64,000 nucleotides of DNA from Porphyromonas vaginalis (lineage in GTDB: Bacteria; Bacteroidota; Bacteroidia; Bacteroidales; Porphyromonadaceae): contig NZ_CATQJU010000001.1 in assembly GCF_958301595.1 (NCBI RefSeq), forward strand, positions 868,001 through 932,000, given 5' to 3'. A program made the position numbers and the translations under genes. The notes beneath the pieces were generated by a model. The model worked only from the letters and a program-made list of their open reading frames with translations, was not told the origin of the DNA and ran no database searches. Position 1 is the stretch's first letter, and each line of letters starts with the position of its first letter. Below are positions 19,359 to 27,561 of the stretch, piece after piece.

Positions 19359-20932
19359 TGTCCTCTTCCTGAAAAAAGTACACAGTTGGGAAGGTATTAC
19401 TGAGATGGTACTCGGGTCATTTTTGTTAGTCCTGTGAGTGTACTCATTTGTTAGTTTTGCTCTTGCTGGGGTACACGACTTGTGGTCGTTTTTACTGCGG
19501 AGGTACACAAAGATAGGTCTTTGTGTGGAGTTAAGCGGCATGAGCTCGGAGATTTGAGGCTCGGAGCTTTTGGTGAATTGTTCTTAGATGTCTGTTTCTT
19601 AGAGGGTTGTGTGGTTATAGGGTTGGGGTAATCTGGTATGAGCATCTGCATCGGAGTCTTCTTGTTGATGGCTCGATGAGGACGCGCTGTGTTATAGAGA
19701 GCAATCGTTTGCGAGAGGATCTCTCGAACTTGATCTATGGGCTTATCCTCGAAGTTGTAGAGCCAGTCGTTCTTGATGATCCCGTTAAGTCGCTCTGCCA
19801 TAGCGTTGTGGAGAGGGTTGCCTGTCTGGGTGACACTGGTTACGATGCCTAGGCTGGCCTCGTAGTCGGTCATCTGCTTGGAGACATATTGACAGCCTCG
19901 GTCGCTATGGAAGATGAGCCCTTTGAGGTCAAAGCCATGCTTCTGGTAGAAGTCAACGGTCTGTCTTAGTGCGTTGTAGGGGCCCTCTGTGGAGAGCGTG
20001 GGCTGCAGGTCAAAGCCGGTGATGATGCGGCTATAAGCGTCCATCGTCAGGGAGAGATATGCGAAGCCCCCTAAACATTTGACGTAGGTTATGTCTGAGA
20101 CGGTGAGCCGGCAATGGTCTGTGGCGATGTATTTAGGGGTGGTGTTCAGGTGGTCTTGGAAGCCGTGATTGACCACGCCCTTGGTCGTCTGGGGTGGACG
20201 CTTGCGCTTGCGACTTCTCAGTAGCATGTCGTTGGCTCCTAATACTTTGTATAGCCAGTCGCGACCTACTTGGAAGGTCCCTTTGAAGTATTCGTTGGCA
20301 CACTGCTGGAGGGTGTCTACGCCTGCTTTGGGGAGTTGACCGCGCACATACTGGCAATAGTGTAGGACGGAGGCTACTTTGACATCTTCGTCTTGCTCTG
20401 TGAAGGTGTGCTTGTAGTAGCCTTTGCGGCTGACTTCTAGTAGCTGACAAAGGTAGGTTATGGAGAGCTTTTGACCTCTCACTTTGGCGGATTCAAGCGT
20501 TTTCACGGCTGCAAATCGGTCTTTTTTTTTTAGATCAATATGGTAGCGATTCAAGACCTCTTCGAGTAGTGTCTTATTGACTAAGGCCTTGCTCTCAGCC
20601 TGGAAGAGGGCTGCTTTGAGGCGAGCGTTTTCGCGCTTGAGTTCTGCGTACTCTGGATCTACGTCTTTGTTCTTGTTTGTCTTGCTCATAGTGCTACTGC
20701 TGCTTTGGTTGGGTAACTCTACTCCAAAGGTACGCAACCAATTTCGAATGGTGCGTGTGGTAATGCCGTAGCGCTGGCTGGTCGTGGCGATGCTCTCGCC
20801 AGTGGCTAGGAGGTCATCAATGACTCTCCACTTGAAATCTAGGGGATATCCCTTTCGTCCTCGGTTACTTTTTTCTTCTTTCATAGTTGTTGGGGTTGGC
20901 TTCCCAACTGTGTACTATTTCAGGAGAGGACA
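19359..20932 (-). mobile_element. IS3-family insertion sequence inserted in repeat copy B
   Basis: 1574 bp. The left end reads TGTCCTCTTCCTGAAA and the right end, read inward, TGTCCTCTCCTGAAA; both then continue to AGTACACAGTTGGGAAG, giving imperfect terminal inverted repeats with the IS3-type TG start. The host sequence GGAAATCACTT, intact elsewhere, is split as GGAAAT before and AATCACTT after, a 3-bp AAT target duplication. It carries one long transposase frame (19451-20884). Confidence 0.92.
19451..20884 (-). CDS. IS3-family transposase, OrfA and OrfB in one frame
   Basis: 477 residues. Residues 10-60 are a helix-turn-helix domain (ATTSQRYGITTRTIRNWLR), followed by a leucine-zipper-like coil (about 78-115). 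The DDE integrase core starts near 220, with acidic residues in VSDITYVKCL and HSDRGCQYVS and the Glu in 'NAMAERLNGIIKNDW'. IS3 elements usually need a -1 frameshift between OrfA and OrfB; here both are in one frame across an A10 tract (minus strand, 20522-20531). A slip in either direction there would stop soon afterwards and yield an OrfA-like protein. Residues after about 425 are a low-complexity Lys/Ser/Thr tail. Confidence 0.92.
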   Translation of the reverse strand: MKEEKSNRGRKGYPLDFKWRVIDDLLATGESIATTSQRYGITTRTIRNWLRTFGVELPNQSSSSTMSKTNKNKDVDPEYAELKRENARLKAALFQAESKALVNKTLLEEVLNRYHIDLKKKDRFAAVKTLESAKVRGQKLSITYLCQLLEVSRKGYYKHTFTEQDEDVKVASVLHYCQYVRGQLPKAGVDTLQQCANEYFKGTFQVGRDWLYKVLGANDMLLRSRKRKRPPQTTKGVVNHGFQDHLNTTPKYIATDHCRLTVSDITYVKCLGGFAYLSLTMDAYSRIITGFDLQPTLSTEGPYNALRQTVDFYQKHGFDLKGLIFHSDRGCQYVSKQMTDYEASLGIVTSVTQTGNPLHNAMAERLNGIIKNDWLYNFEDKPIDQVREILSQTIALYNTARPHRAINKKTPMQMLIPDYPNPITTQPSKKQTSKNNSPKAPSLKSPSSCRLTPHKDLSLCTSAVKTTTSRVPQQEQN

Positions 20933-21000
20933 AATCACTTTTCCCCGACACAGCACCGTATCGATATGTAGTTGGATCTAAATTATTGTAACGAGCCAGC
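20933..21000 (+). repeat. Composite CCACGTGG repeat, copy B (right tail)
   Basis: Begins AATCACTTTTCCCCGACACA and continues CCGTATCGATATGTAG, identical in type to the tails of copies A and D. It is the part of copy B displaced by the IS. No MITE is seen on this side. Confidence 0.75.
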
Positions 21001-21056
21001 GGTGAATTTGCCCTATAGGAAAAAGTCTCTAGTTCGTATGGTCAAGGGAATATTAC

Positions 21057-21064
21057 TACCTTTG
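21057..21064 (+). promoter_or_regulatory. Putative -7 box of the cardiolipin synthase gene
   Basis: Plus strand TACCTTTG 46 bp upstream of the cls ATG; the -33 element is not clear. Confidence 0.4.
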
Positions 21065-21109
21065 CGATAGTGAGCCTGCTACAGTGGCTGGCTCCTAGAG
21101 TGACGATCT

Positions 21110-22540
21110 ATGTGGACGACTGTACTGACTATCCTATACACGCTCCTCGTCGTGGGCGTGGTGGTGGTGATCCTGACGGGGGGCGATGACATCTATCGGA
21201 TGTTCTCGTGGCTGATGGTCGTGCTCTTTTTGCCAGTGGTGGGGGTGATACTCTATCTGCTCTTCGGTCGCTCGACGGCTTCGATGAAGCTGATACCTAA
21301 GGACTTTCTGAAGAAAATCAATCGTATGCCTGTGGAGCATACGGACTTTGACTTTCACCAAGCGATCCTAGAGAACCCTTACTACAGCTCTCTGGGCAAG
21401 CTACTCTACAATAGTGACGATCGTACGGTGCTGGCAGCCTCCTCGATGGAGGTGATCACGGTCGGGAAGGATAAGTACCGACAGCTCTTTGAGGATATTC
21501 GCTCGGCAAGGCAGGAGATCCATCTGATGTACTACATCATAATGTCTGACGAGCTAGGAGTCGAGCTGCGTGATCTACTGGTGGATAAAGCTCGCGAGGG
21601 GGTCAAGGTGCGCGTGGTCTATGATGGTCTAGGCTCCATCCGAAGTGACTTGAAGGGCTTCTGGAGGCCGCTACGGAGAGCAGGTGGTGAGGTCTATGCG
21701 TTTCTTCCGGTGCGTCTCCCCTTTTTCGATCTTCGCATCAACTACCGCAACCATCGTAAGGTGGTGGTGATAGATCAGCGTATCGGTTACTTCGGGGGAA
21801 TGAATGTGGCGCAGTACTATACGCAGGGCAATGAGCTGGGACAGTGGCGGGATACACACTTTCGCATCGAGGGTAGTGCGGTGGCGGGACTGCAGCGTGT
21901 CTTTCTGGTGGACTGGGCTGTGGCGGTGCGCAAGCACTTTGACCTAGAGCCTTACTTCGCAGAGATCGACCGAGGCGCTTCTTACGAGCACCCTATAGCG
22001 ATGCAATTTCTTACTAATGGGCCCCAAGCGCATTGGCAGACGATCGAACAAGCTTTCATCAAGGCGTGCTCGATAGCTCACGAGGAGATTCTAGTGCAGA
22101 CCCCTTACTTCCTCCCGCCAGAGGGGCTACTGATGAGCCTGTGCAGTGCCGCTCTGCGCGGTGTACATGTCTCCGTCATGCTGCCTGAGCGCGGCGACTC
22201 TTATCTGACGCAGCGTGCCTCAGACTCTTATCTGACACAACTGCTCCAGGCGGGCGTAGATGTGAGACGCTATAGGGGGGGCTTCCTACACTCTAAGCTG
22301 CTGGTGGTAGATAGGCGCATCGTAGGCATCGGCAGTGCTAATATGGACTTTCGTAGCCTAGAGATCAACCTAGAGGTGATGTCTTTCGTCTATGACAAGC
22401 GGATAGCTGAGGAGCTGAGCGAAGCCTTCGAGGAGGATCTCCAGGAGTGTCATCAGCTAACTCTGGAGGAGTGGAGTGAGCGCTCCTTCTGGATACGAAG
22501 TCTAGAGGCACTGGCTCGCCTCTTCTCCCCGCTCCTATAA
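21110..22540 (+). CDS. cls: Cardiolipin synthase, phospholipase D superfamily
   Basis: 476 residues on the plus strand. Two N-terminal membrane helices (about 3-23 and 33-50) are followed by two PLD catalytic motifs: NHRKVVVIDQRIGYFGG (about 222) and HSKLLVVDRRIVGIGSANMD (about 395). Both have the HxK(x)4D signature. The enzyme joins two phosphatidylglycerol molecules to form cardiolipin at the inner membrane. It starts just right of repeat copy B and is transcribed toward a minus-strand RNA gene. Confidence 0.95.
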   Translation: MWTTVLTILYTLLVVGVVVVILTGGDDIYRMFSWLMVVLFLPVVGVILYLLFGRSTASMKLIPKDFLKKINRMPVEHTDFDFHQAILENPYYSSLGKLLYNSDDRTVLAASSMEVITVGKDKYRQLFEDIRSARQEIHLMYYIIMSDELGVELRDLLVDKAREGVKVRVVYDGLGSIRSDLKGFWRPLRRAGGEVYAFLPVRLPFFDLRINYRNHRKVVVIDQRIGYFGGMNVAQYYTQGNELGQWRDTHFRIEGSAVAGLQRVFLVDWAVAVRKHFDLEPYFAEIDRGASYEHPIAMQFLTNGPQAHWQTIEQAFIKACSIAHEEILVQTPYFLPPEGLLMSLCSAALRGVHVSVMLPERGDSYLTQRASDSYLTQLLQAGVDVRRYRGGFLHSKLLVVDRRIVGIGSANMDFRSLEINLEVMSFVYDKRIAEELSEAFEEDLQECHQLTLEEWSERSFWIRSLEALARLFSPLL

Positions 22541-22550
22541 GTACGGACAC

Positions 22551-22599
22551 AAAAAAGCCTGCCGACTATGGCGACAGGCACAAAAAAGCCGCACTGCGG
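22551..22599 (-). terminator. Tandem rho-independent terminators ending the candidate RNA
   Basis: Two minus-strand hairpins each end in T6: one stem at 22588-22599 (CCGCAGTGCGGC, then TTTTTT) and a larger one at 22557-22579 (GCCTGTCG ... CGGCAGGC, then TTTTTT). They do not match the orientation of cls and so point to a minus-strand transcript. Confidence 0.75.
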
Positions 22600-22846
22600 A
22601 TTAGAAAAACTCCGAAGAACATACAAGTTTTGAGGATCCATCACCCTCTGAAGTCCACTGGAGCAACGAGTGCTCACACACTCACGAGGAGTCTGTCGAG
22701 GCCGGTCATCAGGTAGATAGAATGATCTCGGAATAGTCGATTAAATTTGAAGAGTTTCCGTATCGAGCAGTGCGGCTATGGGTCTGCGCCGTCTACATAT
22801 ACTATGTACTAAGATCACGCTGTGCATGCACCTATCGGTGTCTTGC
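22551..22846 (-). ncRNA. Candidate structured non-coding RNA, about 300 nt
   Basis: No credible protein frame occurs here, yet a complete minus-strand transcription unit is visible: a Bacteroidetes promoter at 22852-22883, an expected start near 22846, internal hairpins (GTGCATGCAC; GAGTG/CACTC around 22676; a GAGGGTGATGGATCCTC loop) and two terminators at the end. Its length and isolation suit a housekeeping RNA such as 6S or the Bacteroidales-1 class, but no diagnostic motif was recognised. It lacks the RNase P core and the tRNA-like 3' end of tmRNA. Existence is well supported; identity is open. Confidence 0.6.
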
Positions 22847-22851
22847 TACCA

Positions 22852-22883
22852 CAAATATAGAGCAATATTCTGAGTCTTGCAAA
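22852..22883 (-). promoter_or_regulatory. Bacteroidetes-type promoter of the candidate RNA
   Basis: Minus strand TTTGC at 22879-22883, a 19-bp spacer, and TATATTTG at 22852-22859: a full match to the TTG / TAnnTTTG promoter. Confidence 0.75.
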
Positions 22884-22910
22884 TTGTGATGGCACGAGAC
22901 GACGTAAAAA

Positions 22911-22953
22911 AAGAGTCCCTACGAGGGTATGGATGCTCTCGCAGGGACTCTTT
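22911..22953 (-). terminator. Terminator of the RNase G gene
   Basis: A hairpin with arms AGAGTCCCT and AGGGACTCT, about 24 nt apart. On the minus strand it is followed by a run of T (plus-strand AAAAAAA at 22906-22912). It lies about 40 bp after the RNase G stop. Confidence 0.8.
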
Positions 22954-22990
22954 GCTTATTTATCGTATAGCTACTCTGTGTAGCTGGTTA

Positions 22991-24565
22991 TTACTTCTCT
23001 AGCTCTACTAGATTACGATCTTTGTCGTAGATCTTGTAGTCTAGGAGTGCTACATCTTGATCTTCGATCAGCTTGATGTTTTTGGAGTATTTCTTCTTCC
23101 ACTTAGTAAAGATAGAAGATCCCAAGAGGGGAGCCTTCTTGATATAAGCGACGACGTAGGGATGTAGATGCATGGCGAAGTTGCGTATCGGCTTATCGCC
23201 AGAGGTCAGCTGGGCTATGACCTCCTCTAGATCATCGGTAAAGGTGATGGAGGTCTTGATCTTTCCCGTGCCTTGACAGGTAGGACAGGTCTCCTCGGTG
23301 CGTATGATGGTCGCCTGACGGACACGCTGTCGTGTGATCTGCATGAGCCCAAACTTGCTCAGCGGGAGTATCTTGTGGGTAGCGCGGTCGTCTGCCATGA
23401 GCTTCACCATGTGCTCGTACAGCTCCTTGTTGTGAGCTGCTTCGTTCATATCGATGAAGTCGATTACGATGATCCCTCCGAGGTCTCTCAGCCTGATCTG
23501 TCGGGCGATGAGGTCTGCCACGGCCATATTGACATCAAAGGCGGTCTCCTCCTGTCCTGAGGTGCGACGAGCCTTCTTGCTACTATTGACGTCGATGACG
23601 TGCATAGCCTCGGTCTGCTCGATGATGATGTTGGCTCCACTGCGTAGGGTGACTTTGCGCCCGAAGAGAGTCTTCTTTTGCTTTGTCACACCACAAGCAT
23701 CAAAGAGGGGTCGCTTACTGTCATCCTCATAGAGCGTGACGATCTGCTCTCTACCTGGGTCGATGTCGGCTACGTAACCTCTGAGCTCCTTGTAGTAGTC
23801 TGGATCGTTGACGACGATCTTGGTAAAGGTCTTGTTGTAGGAGTCTCGGATGAGGTTGATAGCACGGTTTCGCTCCTCGTAAATCTGTGTAGGAGCCTTG
23901 GCACGGACCAGCTTCTTGATACTTGTCTCAAATCGATCTATCAGATCCATCATCTCCTCGACGAGCTCTTGAGTCTTCTTGCCAGCAGCTTGCGTCCGGA
24001 TGATGGCTCCGTAGCCACTCTTGATGACACTCTGCACGATCGTCTTAAGCCTCGTACGCTCCTCTGTAGAGCGTATCTCGCTAGAGATGGCTACCTGATC
24101 GCTAAAGGGTACTAAGACTAGAAATCGACCCGCTATGGAGAGCTCTGCTGAGAGGCTAGGTCCTTTCGTCCCAAAGGCTTCGCGTGTTACCTTAACGAGG
24201 ATCTTGTCTCCCTTCTTGAGTCCCGAGTTGATGATATTGCCATCCTTAGGAAGGGGGGTACCTTCTTTGACTTTGTCAATGGGGGGTACCTTCTTCTTTT
24301 CCGCTATATCTTCTAATAAGTGAGTTGTCGCTCCAAATACTTTGCCTAGATCATTGTAGTGAAGGAAGCCGTTCTTCATGGGGCCTATGTTGACGAAGGC
24401 GGCGTTGTTGCCTCTGACCACATTGTCTACCTCGCCGAGCAGGATGTCTCCGACAGCGTAGCGGATGTTTCGATTCTCCGTCCGTAGCTCTACGAGCTCG
24501 CCATCTTCGAGCACTGCCATAGACACCTCTTTGGGCTTTACATCGATGATTAGTTCACTATTCAC
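22991..24565 (-). CDS. rng: Ribonuclease E/G family endoribonuclease
   Basis: 524 residues. The N-terminal S1-like RNA-binding domain (about 35-120) contains GDILLGEVDNVVRGNNAAFVNI split by an insertion at 80-105. The RNase E/G catalytic core holds 'TEAMHVIDVNSSKKARR' and GGIIVIDFIDM with the catalytic Asp residues. The CPTCQGTG Zn-link motif (about 435) supports dimerisation. The long disordered tail of RNase E is absent, so it is G-like. It cleaves single-stranded RNA 5' monophosphate ends, for example in 16S rRNA maturation. Confidence 0.94.
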   Translation of the reverse strand: MNSELIIDVKPKEVSMAVLEDGELVELRTENRNIRYAVGDILLGEVDNVVRGNNAAFVNIGPMKNGFLHYNDLGKVFGATTHLLEDIAEKKKVPPIDKVKEGTPLPKDGNIINSGLKKGDKILVKVTREAFGTKGPSLSAELSIAGRFLVLVPFSDQVAISSEIRSTEERTRLKTIVQSVIKSGYGAIIRTQAAGKKTQELVEEMMDLIDRFETSIKKLVRAKAPTQIYEERNRAINLIRDSYNKTFTKIVVNDPDYYKELRGYVADIDPGREQIVTLYEDDSKRPLFDACGVTKQKKTLFGRKVTLRSGANIIIEQTEAMHVIDVNSSKKARRTSGQEETAFDVNMAVADLIARQIRLRDLGGIIVIDFIDMNEAAHNKELYEHMVKLMADDRATHKILPLSKFGLMQITRQRVRQATIIRTEETCPTCQGTGKIKTSITFTDDLEEVIAQLTSGDKPIRNFAMHLHPYVVAYIKKAPLLGSSIFTKWKKKYSKNIKLIEDQDVALLDYKIYDKDRNLVELEK

Positions 24566-25108
24566 GGTGTCTCAAATAATCTGTGCATTAATAGATTGGA
24601 AACGTGTAGAGGTCTAGTATGACCCGCCTCTTCTCTCCTCTGTCTCACAGCTACGTCGTGCCACTGCACTGCCCCGAGCTGGTGAGCTGTCGAAGTACCT
24701 AATCGCTACACCTCTACTGGAGTAGCTGGTCTCTATGCGTATCTCGATCGAGACTCTAGGGAGTCACTAGATACACAGAGAGGGGTGGTCTACAGATGCT
24801 GCCGTAGCTCTCGTATCACGGGGTATATCTTCTATAGAGTCTGCTAATTGATGCGACAGACCCCGACAGATGGCCGTGAGAGGTGACTACTGCAGGATGA
24901 TGGAATGAGTTGCTATGCAACGAAGCCAACCACAACCAGCCCCTCATCGGTGAGAGGTCGGTCATGACGGCTTGCTTGGTACGTTTCGTTCGTCAAGATT
25001 AGATCGCCATACATACTGTGATGGCTATCTAGTGAGTAGACTAGGACTCCCTAAGACGATCTGCTCGCCTAGGAGGGATCACATACGGTCTCCTCGACCG
25101 AGCGCCTA
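24566..25108 (-). other. 543-bp gap without a recognisable gene
   Basis: No convincing frame, tRNA or TAnnTTTG box was found. Visible structures are small palindromes (GTTGCTATGCAAC near 24912; CTCGATCGAG near 24746). It could be a long leader of the RNase G gene, which in other bacteria is autoregulated through its 5' untranslated region, but nothing here proves this. Confidence 0.4.
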
Positions 25109-25198
25109 CTACTTCTTCTTATGACGATTCTTACGTAGTCTCTTCTTACGCTTGTGCGTCGACATCTTGCGACGCTTGTGCTTCTTACCGTTTGGCAT
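25109..25198 (-). CDS. Tiny Lys/Arg-rich protein, COX24/AURKAIP1-like
   Basis: 29 residues starting MPNGKKHKRRKMSTHKRKKR and ending in RHKKK; more than half are Lys, Arg or His. Bacteroidetes genomes carry a near-invariant small ORF of this kind, annotated as an AURKAIP1/COX24-domain protein after mitochondrial ribosomal protein mS38. That suggests a small ribosome-associated RNA-binding peptide (inference). It lies 120 bp downstream of the HU gene on the same strand. Confidence 0.8.
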   Translation of the reverse strand: MPNGKKHKRRKMSTHKRKKRLRKNRHKKK

Positions 25199-25318
25199 AA
25201 TTGATTCTTTTGAATTGGTCTATATTGGATCCAAGGTCATGAGGTCCGTAGCTAGCCTCTATGCAGAAGCAACCGATGTCTTCCTCAGGACTATCTGCCT
25301 CGACTCACCCCTGGGATA

Positions 25319-25591
25319 CTATTTGATTATGGCTGTGAATGCCTTCGAAGGCTTGAACGTAGGAACCTTGCGAGCTGGTACGATGATCGTCGTCTGCTTG
25401 GATATGTTGCGAGCAGTCTTCTCTGCGCGCTCCTTGACGACAAAGCTACCAAAGCCTCTGAGGTAGACATTGTCTCCCTGGCTCATAGCGTTCTTGACTG
25501 TATCCATAAAAGCCTCTACGACCTGTAGTACCTCCTGTCGGTCTAAGCCTGTCGTGTCAGCTATACTCTTTACAACTTCTGCTTTAGTCAT
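25319..25591 (-). CDS. HU family DNA-binding protein
   Basis: 90 residues, the normal HU/IHF length. The start MTKAEVVKSIADTTGLDRQE, the conserved GFGSFVVKERAEKTARN loop and the arm VPARKVPTFKPSKAF are all typical. It binds and bends DNA as a dimer and helps organise the nucleoid. HU versus IHF cannot be decided. Confidence 0.95.
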   Translation of the reverse strand: MTKAEVVKSIADTTGLDRQEVLQVVEAFMDTVKNAMSQGDNVYLRGFGSFVVKERAEKTARNISKQTTIIVPARKVPTFKPSKAFTAIIK

Positions 25592-25712
25592 GTATTCTTA
25601 GTAATGGGTCTTATAGTGATTTGCGATGAGGCATCATGCTATAGCTCCGAGAGCGTGTGTGCATGGTGAATAAGTTGTGCATAAAGCAACTCACACCAAC
25701 CTGCTCTAGCGT

Positions 25713-25758
25713 AAAAAATCAGAGGAGTGCTCTCGATCTTGTCCAAGAACACTCCTCT
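25713..25758 (-). terminator. Terminator after the tRNA-Glu / rpsT / tRNA-Glu unit
   Basis: Arms AGAGGAGTG and CACTCCTCT, about 20 nt apart. The minus-strand T run corresponds to AAAAAA at 25713-25718. It lies about 90 bp after the last tRNA. Confidence 0.75.
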
Positions 25759-25846
25759 TCTTTTTGATATATACTCGCTTGTGGTATCAGTCTAGTGTCT
25801 TAAAGCGACTTAGAGGAAAGGGAGGTGGCTGGCAAGGCTCTATGTG

Positions 25847-25918
25847 TAGCCCCTAGGGGAGTCGAACCCCTCTTTCCAGGATGAAAACCTGGCGTCCTAA
25901 CCGATAGACGAAAGGGCC
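25847..25918 (-). tRNA. tRNA-Glu (anticodon TTC)
   Basis: 72 nt cloverleaf: acceptor arm GGCCCTT pairing with AGGGGCT (two G-U pairs), anticodon stem CCAGG/CCTGG around loop TTTTCAT (anticodon TTC), and T arm AGGGG-TTCGACT-CCCCT. CCA is not encoded. It is the last gene of the unit with rpsT. Confidence 0.95.
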
Positions 25919-25996
25919 AAATCGTTGCGCCAGTATCCTTAATATAGAGTTATATCCTCAGCGAACTGATACAGTATTGCGATGTGTCGTCGTAGA

Positions 25997-26248
25997 CTAG
26001 AGAGAATTGAGGTGAAGAGCCAGCTTGGACTTCAGATTCGCAGCCTTATTGCGATGAATGATATTCTTACGAGCTAGACGATCTAGCGTAGAATATACCT
26101 TCGGCAAAGCCTGCTCAGCTTCCTGACGATCGGTCATGGCACGAAACTGCTTGATCATCGTACGCGACGTCTTGCTCGCATAGCGATTGCGAAGGCGACG
26201 CGTGGAACTCTGACGGATTCTCTTCAGCGTTGATTTATGATTTGCCAT
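25997..26248 (-). CDS. rpsT: 30S ribosomal protein S20
   Basis: 83 residues, very basic and helical, beginning MANHKSTLKRIRQSSTRRLR and ending with 'NIIHRNKAANLKSKLALHL', the signature S20 ends. S20 binds 16S rRNA early in 30S assembly. It is sandwiched between two tRNA-Glu genes (78 bp and 80 bp away) and is probably processed from the same transcript. Confidence 0.97.
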   Translation of the reverse strand: MANHKSTLKRIRQSSTRRLRNRYASKTSRTMIKQFRAMTDRQEAEQALPKVYSTLDRLARKNIIHRNKAANLKSKLALHLNSL

Positions 26249-26328
26249 TCTTGTGATACTTAATTACTTGGTGTACGGTCGATATGCCAGACTCGCTAAG
26301 CGAAACAATGCATACCAGCGATTACTTG

Positions 26329-26400
26329 TAGCCCCTAGGGGAATCGAACCCCTATTTTCAGAATGAGAATCTGACGTCCTAACCGTTAGACGAAAGGGCC
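26329..26400 (-). tRNA. tRNA-Glu (anticodon CTC)
   Basis: 72 nt, with the same acceptor ends as the other tRNA-Glu. Anticodon stem TCAGA/TCTGA around loop TTCTCAT gives CTC; the T arm is AGGGG-TTCGATT-CCCCT. It lies about 50 bp downstream of a strong promoter. Confidence 0.95.
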
Positions 26401-26453
26401 AGTAGCTACTTGCCAACTAATGCCGAATGTTCGGCTCTCGGGCAATTGTGATG

Positions 26454-26485
26454 CAAAGGTAATACAAATTTTTCTTCTGGCAAAA
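26454..26485 (-). promoter_or_regulatory. Promoter of the tRNA-Glu / rpsT / tRNA-Glu unit
   Basis: Minus strand TTTTG at 26481-26485, a 19-bp spacer, then TACCTTTG at 26454-26461: a full Bacteroidetes consensus. Confidence 0.75.
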
Positions 26486-26590
26486 GATTCTCGCAAGAAA
26501 ATTCTCCAAAATAGAGATTATACCGCGGGAAACACAGCTCAGAAGGTTGATAGTCACGCTTTTACGGAAAGTTTACTCAAAACAGACTTT

Positions 26591-27469
26591 CTATCTCAAG
26601 TCACGACCCCAAAGGAGCTTTTCGCGAATTACTTGAGCATAAGGCTTGTGTGAGAGGCGCAGCAGATGGGCTCGCTTGTCACTCTTGCGAGCAACGATCT
26701 CGACACCACAATCGTAGACCCGCAGATTACCATCGATCACGATAGAGAAGGTAGGATGTAGCGAGGAGACTCTCATCGTCAGCACACTGGTATCGGGGAA
26801 GATGAGCGGAGCCATGTTGAGCGTGTGAGGTGCTATCGGCACCAGCAGCAACGTCTGGCACTGAGGGGTCACGATAGGACCTCCCAGGCTGAGCGCATAA
26901 GCCGTCGAGCCCGAGGGCGTGCTCACGACCAAGCCGTCGGCAGCGTACTCGGCTAGCAAGTCGCCGTCTAGATCTACACGTATCTTGATGATAGATCCAG
27001 TCTCTCGTTTCTGCACCGCTAGATCATTGAGTGCCGTGCCAACATGCTCTCCCGCCACACTTACATCGATCAGCGAGCGAGTCTCTATATCGTATTGCCC
27101 AGCCAGTAGGTCATCAAGATGATGCAGAGCTTCTCGTGGCTCCATCTCGGTCATAAAGCCGAGGTGCCCGCAGTTGATCGCCCATATAGGCAGCTCCACA
27201 TCTCGCAGCTTGTGCACAGCTCGCAGGAGGGTACCATCCCCTCCGAGACTCAGAGCTATGTCGCCATAGGGCATTTCGCCACCCGGCCACATCTGCGGAT
27301 AACCCTCAGGGATGCCCGCCTGTTGCAGCGCCTCCCAGAGCGGTGCCTCTATGTAAAGGTCTACACCATGCTCTGCGAGTGCCGTCAGTAGTGCCGTCAC
27401 ATCGTCCGTGAGCCGCATTGTAGCGTGGCTCCCATACACTGCTATCGTATTTATCTTGTGCCTATCCAT
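26591..27469 (-). CDS. nadK: NAD kinase
   Basis: 292 residues. Contains the catalytic GGDGTLLRAV motif, NDLAVQ, and the GSTAYALSLGGPI loop, in order at about 75, 140 and 180. It phosphorylates NAD to NADP with ATP in the cytoplasm. Length and motif order match bacterial NadK. It stands about 90 bp after the HIRAN gene on the same strand. Confidence 0.97.
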   Translation of the reverse strand: MDRHKINTIAVYGSHATMRLTDDVTALLTALAEHGVDLYIEAPLWEALQQAGIPEGYPQMWPGGEMPYGDIALSLGGDGTLLRAVHKLRDVELPIWAINCGHLGFMTEMEPREALHHLDDLLAGQYDIETRSLIDVSVAGEHVGTALNDLAVQKRETGSIIKIRVDLDGDLLAEYAADGLVVSTPSGSTAYALSLGGPIVTPQCQTLLLVPIAPHTLNMAPLIFPDTSVLTMRVSSLHPTFSIVIDGNLRVYDCGVEIVARKSDKRAHLLRLSHKPYAQVIREKLLWGRDLR

Positions 27470-27561
27470 CGGGGATGTCTGATTGCATCGCTACAAAAGT
27501 ACCGAAAAGAAGGCAGACCCCCAAAGAGCTGTCCCCCGCAAAACAATCGAATGCGTAGCAC

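Noticed and set aside
22551-22846. tmRNA or RNase P RNA
   Set aside because: No tRNA-like 3' end, tag frame or RNase P core motifs are seen; it is kept only as an unassigned RNA.
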